Shown piece by piece: positions 59,501 to 64,000 of a DNA stretch of 64,000 nt. Both the position numbers and the translations under genes were made by a program. The first letter of the stretch is position 1; each line of letters opens with the position of its first letter. The notes below the pieces were generated by a model, which was not told the origin of the DNA, made no database searches, and saw only the letters and a program-made list of their open reading frames with translations. Source of the stretch: Nocardia sp. alder85J (GTDB taxonomy: Bacteria; Actinomycetota; Actinomycetes; Mycobacteriales; Mycobacteriaceae); contig NZ_JAIUCZ020000001.1 of the NCBI RefSeq assembly GCF_020176955.2, forward strand, positions 558,001-622,000. Direction: 5' to 3'.

Positions 59501-60349
59501 TCAGAGGTGCGGTTCGGCGTCGTGGATGGCGCCGTCGAGGTCGGTGAAGCCGTAGTCGTTCGCGAGTTCGGCTACCCGCCAGGGCTTTCCGGTACGGGTG
59601 AGCCGGGCGGGGTCGGCGGCGAGTGCGGTCACCGCACGGCCGACGAAGCGGGGGGTCTGGGCTTCGGCCAGGTCGAAGGTGCCTTCGCCGGGGAGGGCCA
59701 GTCGGCGGTGGCCTGTGTCGTCGGGTGGGATCAGTTGCAGTAGTTCGGTTTCCACGACGCCGGGCCAGAGGGAGACGGCGGTGACGCCGGTGTCGCGCAA
59801 TTCGTGGGCCAGGTCGGCGGTGAGGCGGTCGACGGCGGTTTTCGCGATGCCGTACACGGCGTTGTGGGTGTAGTGGGTGGCGCCGGGGGAGGAGATGTTC
59901 ACGATCAGGCCGTGGGAGTCGATCAGCAGGGGAGCGGCGAAATGGGCGGCCACGTAATGGGATCGGACGCCGATGTCGAAGGTCTCGTCCCAGGCTCGGG
60001 GCGGCACCTCCCAGAACGGCTTGCCGAGCCAGCGGGCGGAGGCGGGGGAGTTGTAGACATTGTTGACCAGGACGTCGAGGTGGCCGTGCTCGGCGCGGAC
60101 CTTGGCGAACAGGCTCGCCACCGCGTCGTCGTCGCGGTGGTCGCAGACGAACGGCACTCCGGTGCCGCCGAGTTCGTCGACGGCGGCCGCGGTGTCGAGA
60201 ACCGTGCCGGGGAGTCGGGCCGCGGTGGCGGAGCGGCCCGTCACGTAGACGGTCGCGCCCGCCGCGCCGAGTTCCAGGGCGATGCCTTTGCCGATGCCGC
60301 GGCTGGCGCCCGTGACGACGGCGACCCGGCCGGAAAGTATTCCGTTCAC
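59501..60349 (-). CDS. Short-chain dehydrogenase/reductase (DHRS1-like)
   Basis: A 282-residue NAD(P)-dependent oxidoreductase. The cofactor motif is TGASRGIGKGIA, and the structural motif reads NNVYNSP in place of NNAG, as in the DHRS1 subgroup. The catalytic residues are Ser in NISSPGA and YGIAK (Tyr-x3-Lys). GTG 60349 is the start. It is divergent from an epoxide-hydrolase-like gene with a palindromic site between them. The substrate is unknown, perhaps a lipid or steroid. Confidence 0.9.
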   Translation of the reverse strand: MNGILSGRVAVVTGASRGIGKGIALELGAAGATVYVTGRSATAARLPGTVLDTAAAVDELGGTGVPFVCDHRDDDAVASLFAKVRAEHGHLDVLVNNVYNSPASARWLGKPFWEVPPRAWDETFDIGVRSHYVAAHFAAPLLIDSHGLIVNISSPGATHYTHNAVYGIAKTAVDRLTADLAHELRDTGVTAVSLWPGVVETELLQLIPPDDTGHRRLALPGEGTFDLAEAQTPRFVGRAVTALAADPARLTRTGKPWRVAELANDYGFTDLDGAIHDAEPHL

Positions 60350-60374
60350 GACTCCGGGACATTACCGTGAAATG

Positions 60375-60386
60375 AGAACACGTTCT
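60375..60386. promoter_or_regulatory. KstR-like operator AGAACACGTTCT
   Basis: The dyad AGAAC-AC-GTTCT lies in the 53-base divergent promoter between the SDR and epoxide-hydrolase genes. With its flank (A at 60387) it matches the TnnAACnnGTTnnA site of the TetR regulator KstR (cholesterol catabolism) at all defined positions but the first. Related TetR regulators of lipid genes use similar sites. Confidence 0.5.
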
Positions 60387-60402
60387 AGCCTATGGAGGCG
60401 CG

Positions 60403-61389
60403 GTGGCCCCGACGCATCGGATGGTCGATACCAACGGAATTCGCATGCACGTTGCGGAGGAGGGGCAAGGGTATCCGGTGATCTTCTGCCACGGGTTCCC
60501 GCACGGGTGGTATGTCTGGCATCGGCAACTGGCGGTGCTCGGGGCGTTCGGGTACCACGCCATCGCCCCCGACCTGCGCGGCTACGGCCGGACCGAGGCG
60601 CCGGCGGAGATCGAGGCGCACACCAACCGGGCGGTGGTCGGGGATCTGCTCGGTCTGCTGGATCGGCTCGGCGCCGAGCGTGCGGTCTTCGTCGGGCTGG
60701 ACTTCGGTGCGCAACTGGTCTGGGAGCTGGCGTTGCGCGCTCCGGAGCGGGTGGCCGGGGTGATCGTGCTGAACAATCCCTATGCGCCACGGCCGCCGCA
60801 GCCGCCGTCCACCTATTGGACGAAGGCGGCCGAGCGGCACTTCCTGCACCTGTCCTACTTCCAGCGGCCCGGGGTGGCCGATGCCGAACTCGCCGGTCGC
60901 CCACGGGAATTCCTCGCCAACGTGTTCTATGCGCTCAGCGCCGACTACCACTACCTCGACACCTGGAGCAATCCGCCGGGGCTCGGCTACCTGGATGTGC
61001 TGCCGCAGGCGCCGGCGCTGCCGTGGAACTGGCTCACCGAATCCGAATTCGACCACCTCGCCGCGGAATTCGAGCGCACGGGCTTCAGCGGCGGCCTCGC
61101 CTGGTATCGCGCGCTGGACCGCAACTGGGAGCTGTCCGCCGACCTGCCGACCCGTGTCACCGTGCCCGTCCACTTCCTCTACGGCGCGCACGATCCGGAT
61201 ATGGAGGGCTTCAGCGGCCGCGACCCACTGACGGTGATGCGAGCCCACCTCACCGACCTGCGCGCCGTCGAAAAGGTCCCCGGCGCAGGACATCTCGTCC
61301 AACTGGAGCGTACCGGCGCGGTGAACGACTTCCTGCTCACCGCCGTGGCCCAACTGGTCGGCCCGGCGACGCGCACGCCGGGCGCCTGA
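60403..61389 (+). CDS. Alpha/beta hydrolase, epoxide-hydrolase type
   Basis: A 328-residue protein. The oxyanion motif is FCHGFPHGWYVW, and the nucleophile is an Asp in VFVGLDFGAQ, which marks the epoxide hydrolase (or haloacid/haloalkane dehalogenase-like) branch rather than serine hydrolases. The later Asp lies near YGAHDPDM and the His in PGAGHLVQLE. GTG 60403 is used, after GGAGG at 60394-60398. It is divergent from the SDR and may share its regulator. Confidence 0.88.
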   Translation: MAPTHRMVDTNGIRMHVAEEGQGYPVIFCHGFPHGWYVWHRQLAVLGAFGYHAIAPDLRGYGRTEAPAEIEAHTNRAVVGDLLGLLDRLGAERAVFVGLDFGAQLVWELALRAPERVAGVIVLNNPYAPRPPQPPSTYWTKAAERHFLHLSYFQRPGVADAELAGRPREFLANVFYALSADYHYLDTWSNPPGLGYLDVLPQAPALPWNWLTESEFDHLAAEFERTGFSGGLAWYRALDRNWELSADLPTRVTVPVHFLYGAHDPDMEGFSGRDPLTVMRAHLTDLRAVEKVPGAGHLVQLERTGAVNDFLLTAVAQLVGPATRTPGA

Positions 61390-61401
61390 GACGTCCTGCT
61401 G

Positions 61402-62136
61402 CTATTTCGGCAGCCGGGCCGCCGCTGCTTCGTCCAACAGCCAGGTGGTGGTCTCGCTGCCCACGGCACCGGCTGCGGGAACGTCCACCGGAGCCGCACC
61501 GGCGAACACCGCCGCCACGGCCTCGGCCTTGGCGGCACCGCCCACCACCAGCACCACGTGCCGGGTGCGGCGGATCGCGGGCAGTGTCAGGGTCACCCGG
61601 ACCGGCGGCGGCTTCGGCGAATTCGTCACCGCCACCACCAGTTCGTGCTCCTCGCGGACCGCATCGGTCTCGGGGAACAGCGAATTCACGTGTCCCTCGC
61701 CGCCCATGCCGAGCAGATGCAGATCGAAGGCGCCGTGCTCGGCCAGGTGGGCGTGCACCAGTGCGGAGTACTCCGCGGCGGCTGCCACCGGATCGGGATA
61801 CTCCCCGTCGGAGGTGGCGACCTGGTGCACCCGGGACGGATCCACCGGCACATGGTCCAGCAGGGCCTGCCGGGCCTGGAGTTCGTTGCGCTCGGCGTCG
61901 CCCGCCGGAACGAACCGCTCGTCACCCCAGAACACGTCCAGCCGGGACCAGTCGATGTCGCCGGGCGACTTGCGCACCAGTTCCAGCAGGCCGATACCGG
62001 TGCCGCCGCCGGTGAGCACCACCGAGGCGGAGCCGCGCTCCCGCTGCGCCGCGGTGACCACCGCGACGAGGCGGGCCGCTGCGGCCACCACCAGATCGTC
62101 TGTGCCGGAGAGGGTTTCGACGATCCGCTCAGTCAT
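61402..62136 (-). CDS. pgl: 6-phosphogluconolactonase
   Basis: Hydrolyses 6-phosphogluconolactone in the pentose phosphate pathway. The 244-residue protein (DevB/SOL family) shows VVLTGGGTGIGLLELV, WSRLDVFWGDERFVP and LHLLGMGGEGHVNSLFP. ATG 62136 overlaps the opcA stop by 8 bases. It is the last gene visible of the zwf-opcA-pgl series. Confidence 0.95.
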   Translation of the reverse strand: MTERIVETLSGTDDLVVAAAARLVAVVTAAQRERGSASVVLTGGGTGIGLLELVRKSPGDIDWSRLDVFWGDERFVPAGDAERNELQARQALLDHVPVDPSRVHQVATSDGEYPDPVAAAAEYSALVHAHLAEHGAFDLHLLGMGGEGHVNSLFPETDAVREEHELVVAVTNSPKPPPVRVTLTLPAIRRTRHVVLVVGGAAKAEAVAAVFAGAAPVDVPAAGAVGSETTTWLLDEAAAARLPK

Positions 62137-63037
62137 AGATCACCTTCTCGATGCCGGCCAGGGCCTCGGCGTACACCTCGTCGGCGTCGAGCCGGCGCAG
62201 TTCCTCGGCCAGGCAGTCCTTGGTCTCGCGGCGGGCCAGCGCGAACCGCTGCTCCGGCTCGCCGGTGCGGGCCAGGGTCGCGGTGCGGCCGGTCTGCGGG
62301 CGGGAGATCGCGATCGACACCGACGAACGGTGCAGCTCCACTTTCAGATCGCCGATCTTGCGGTGCACCGGGCATTCCAGGCGCGCGGCCAGCCAGCCCG
62401 CCAGGATGTCCAGCGCCGGTTCCTCGCGCAGGCCCGACACGGTCACCGATTCGACCGGGTCGTAGGGCGGATCGTCCAGCGCCGCCGCCAGCAGCGCCCG
62501 CCAGTAGGTGATCCGGCTCCACGCCAGATCGGTGTCACCGGGAGCGTAGGAGTCCAGCCGCTTCTTGATGGTGGCCCGCGGATCGGTGGCGAAGGTGGCG
62601 TCGGTGATGCGGCGGGTGGCGAGCTTGCCCACCGCGTCCTCGGCGGGATACTTCGGGGCGCCGCGCGGCCACCAGGCCACCACCGGCACATCCGGCAGCA
62701 GGAACGGGATCACCACGCTGTTCTCGTGGTTGATCAGCTCACCCTGCAAGCGCAGCACGATCACCTCGGCCGCGCCGGCGTCGCCGCCGACACGGATCTG
62801 GGCGTCCAGCTTGGTCTCGGCGAACCGGTCGCCGCGGGCCAGCACGATCACCCGGGAGGGGTGCTCGCGGCTGGAGTCGTTGGCCGCCTCGATGGCGTCC
62901 TCGGCCTCCGAGCTGTCCAGGGTGCACACCACCAGGGTCAGCACCCGGCCCTGGGTCACCACGCCGTTCGAATCGCGCAGGCTGACCATCCGTTTGGCCA
63001 CGGCCTGGGTGTTGGTGTCGGGCATGTCGACGATCAC
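62129..63037 (-). CDS. opcA: OpcA, glucose-6-phosphate dehydrogenase assembly/activator protein
   Basis: A 302-residue protein required for full glucose-6-phosphate dehydrogenase activity in actinobacteria and cyanobacteria. Family features are HPSRVIVLARGD, RVGGDAGAAEVIVLRL and SVVIPFLLPDVPVVAWWP. GTG 63037 gives MIVDMPDT like mycobacterial OpcA and overlaps the zwf stop by 4 bases (GTGA); an ATG at 63049 is also in frame. It lies between zwf and pgl, all on the minus strand. Confidence 0.95.
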   Translation of the reverse strand: MIVDMPDTNTQAVAKRMVSLRDSNGVVTQGRVLTLVVCTLDSSEAEDAIEAANDSSREHPSRVIVLARGDRFAETKLDAQIRVGGDAGAAEVIVLRLQGELINHENSVVIPFLLPDVPVVAWWPRGAPKYPAEDAVGKLATRRITDATFATDPRATIKKRLDSYAPGDTDLAWSRITYWRALLAAALDDPPYDPVESVTVSGLREEPALDILAGWLAARLECPVHRKIGDLKVELHRSSVSIAISRPQTGRTATLARTGEPEQRFALARRETKDCLAEELRRLDADEVYAEALAGIEKVIYD

Positions 63038-64000
63038 GGCCGCCGCCATTCGCGCCCGGTGCGGGCCAGCATCTCGTCGGCGGACTTCGGACCCCAGGTG
63101 CCCGATTCGTACGGGTCCGGTTTGCCCTCGGCCGCCCAGTGCTCGAGCACCGGATCGAGGATCCGCCAGGACAATTCGACCTCCTCGTTGACCGGGAACA
63201 GCGACGGCTCCCCGAGCAGCACGTCCAGGATCAGCCGCTCGTACGCCTCCGGCGACGATTCGGTGAACGAGGCGCCGTAGCTGAAGTCCATGTTCACGTC
63301 GCGGACCTCCATGCTGGAGCCGGGCACCTTCGACCCGAACCGCAGCGTGATGCCCTCGTCCGGCTGCACCCGGATGACCAGGGCGTTCTGCCCCAGTTCC
63401 TCGGTCATGACCTGGTCGAAGGGCAGATGCGGCGCCCGCTTGAACATGATCGCGATCTCGGTGACCCGGCGGCCCAGCCGTTTACCGGTGCGCAGATAGA
63501 ACGGCACCCCGGCCCAGCGCCGGGTATCGACGTTCAGCGTGATGGCGGCGTAGGTCTCGGTGCGCGACTGCGGGTCGAAACCCTCCTCGTCGAGCAGCCC
63601 GACCACGTGCTCACTGCCCTGCCAGCCCTCGGTGTACTGGCCGCGTGCGGTGGTCTCGTCCAGCGGCTCCACCAGTTTCAGCGCCGAGAACACCTTGATC
63701 TTCTCGATCTGCAACTGTTTGGGCTGGAAGCTGACCGGATCCTCCATGGTGGTCAGGGCCAGCAGTTGCAGCAGATGGTTCTGGATCACGTCGCGGGCGG
63801 CGCCGATGCCGTCGTAATAGCCTGCGCGGCCGCCCAATCCGATGTCCTCGGCCATGGTGATCTGGACGTGGTCGACGTAGTTGGAGTTCCAGATGGGCTG
63901 GAACAGCTCATTGGCGAAGCGCAGTGCCAGCAGGTTCTGGACAGTCTCCTTGCCCAGATAGTGATCGATCCGGAAGACCGTCTCCTCCGGGAAGGTCCGG
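63034..64000 (-). CDS. zwf: Glucose-6-phosphate dehydrogenase (N-terminus outside window)
   Basis: Oxidises glucose 6-phosphate to 6-phosphogluconolactone and makes NADPH. The gene runs off the window at 64000. The active-site signature RIDHYLGKETVQNLL is seen near the window end, followed by FANELFQPIWNSNYVDHVQITMAEDIG, and the C-terminal part by RWAGVPFYLRTGKRLGRR. About 320 residues are visible. The stop overlaps opcA. By mycobacterial order tal and tkt should follow upstream. Confidence 0.95.
   Translation of the reverse strand, partial: RTFPEETVFRIDHYLGKETVQNLLALRFANELFQPIWNSNYVDHVQITMAEDIGLGGRAGYYDGIGAARDVIQNHLLQLLALTTMEDPVSFQPKQLQIEKIKVFSALKLVEPLDETTARGQYTEGWQGSEHVVGLLDEEGFDPQSRTETYAAITLNVDTRRWAGVPFYLRTGKRLGRRVTEIAIMFKRAPHLPFDQVMTEELGQNALVIRVQPDEGITLRFGSKVPGSSMEVRDVNMDFSYGASFTESSPEAYERLILDVLLGEPSLFPVNEEVELSWRILDPVLEHWAAEGKPDPYESGTWGPKSADEMLARTGREWRRP

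Overview
The window is a high-GC chromosomal segment from an actinobacterium of the order Mycobacteriales, most probably Nocardia or a close relative. This rests on gene order and protein resemblance: the backbone follows the mycobacterial order pyrF-mihF-gmk-rpoZ-coaBC-metK-priA, then def/fmt-rsmB-rpe-ribE-ribBA-ribH-(PH-domain membrane protein), then uvrC-rapZ-yvcK-whiA-gap-pgk-tpiA-secG, and finally zwf-opcA-pgl on the opposite strand. GTG starts and stop/start overlaps are frequent. I cannot name the species. I saw no rRNA, tRNA, CRISPR array, prophage or intact insertion sequence.

Region by region. 1-8066: pyrimidine, guanylate, CoA and SAM housekeeping genes ending in a helicase-dead PriA with very large disordered insertions. 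8200-9800: an accessory pocket with an Rpn/YhgA-type nuclease gene, a decayed tandem copy of its 3' end, and a small cysteine-motif protein. 9800-12201: GNAT acetyltransferase, PadR regulator with a strong palindromic operator, and a secreted lipase. 12234-16105: def, fmt and an RsmB methyltransferase carrying a long arginine-rich repeat tail. 16259-23067: YeiH transporter with divergent LysR, a YbaK-type deacylase, NAD synthetase, a sigF/rsbW stress-sigma pair and rpe. 23213-27217: a conserved hypothetical, then the riboflavin cluster. 27257-46223: a long accessory stretch of transporters, hydrolases, regulators and redox enzymes, most regulators sitting beside their likely targets with visible inverted-repeat operators (ArsR, TetR, MarR, LysR). 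46234-55035: DNA repair, cell-envelope and carbon-flux control, and the gap-pgk-tpiA glycolytic operon. 55340-64000: a fused E1 dehydrogenase, META-domain lipoprotein, secG, an S1-domain protein, an SDR/epoxide-hydrolase divergent pair, and the oxidative pentose phosphate genes.

How they work together: core glycolysis (gap, pgk, tpiA) and the pentose phosphate entry (zwf, opcA, pgl, rpe) are close to each other and to YvcK/RapZ/WhiA, a set tied to carbon flux and cell-wall growth. The riboflavin cluster draws on the ribulose-5-phosphate that Rpe interconverts. The most distinctive recurring theme is low-complexity, probably disordered insertions in conserved enzymes (PriA, RsmB, UvrC and the E1 fusion). 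Tandem repeats also lie at gene ends: at the 3' end of tpiA, and between rpe and the hypothetical gene. I found no clear multi-gene defence or biosynthetic system. The best candidates for something undescribed are the stand-alone diiron beta-lactamase-fold protein next to an FAD dehydrogenase, and the repeat-derived protein insertions.
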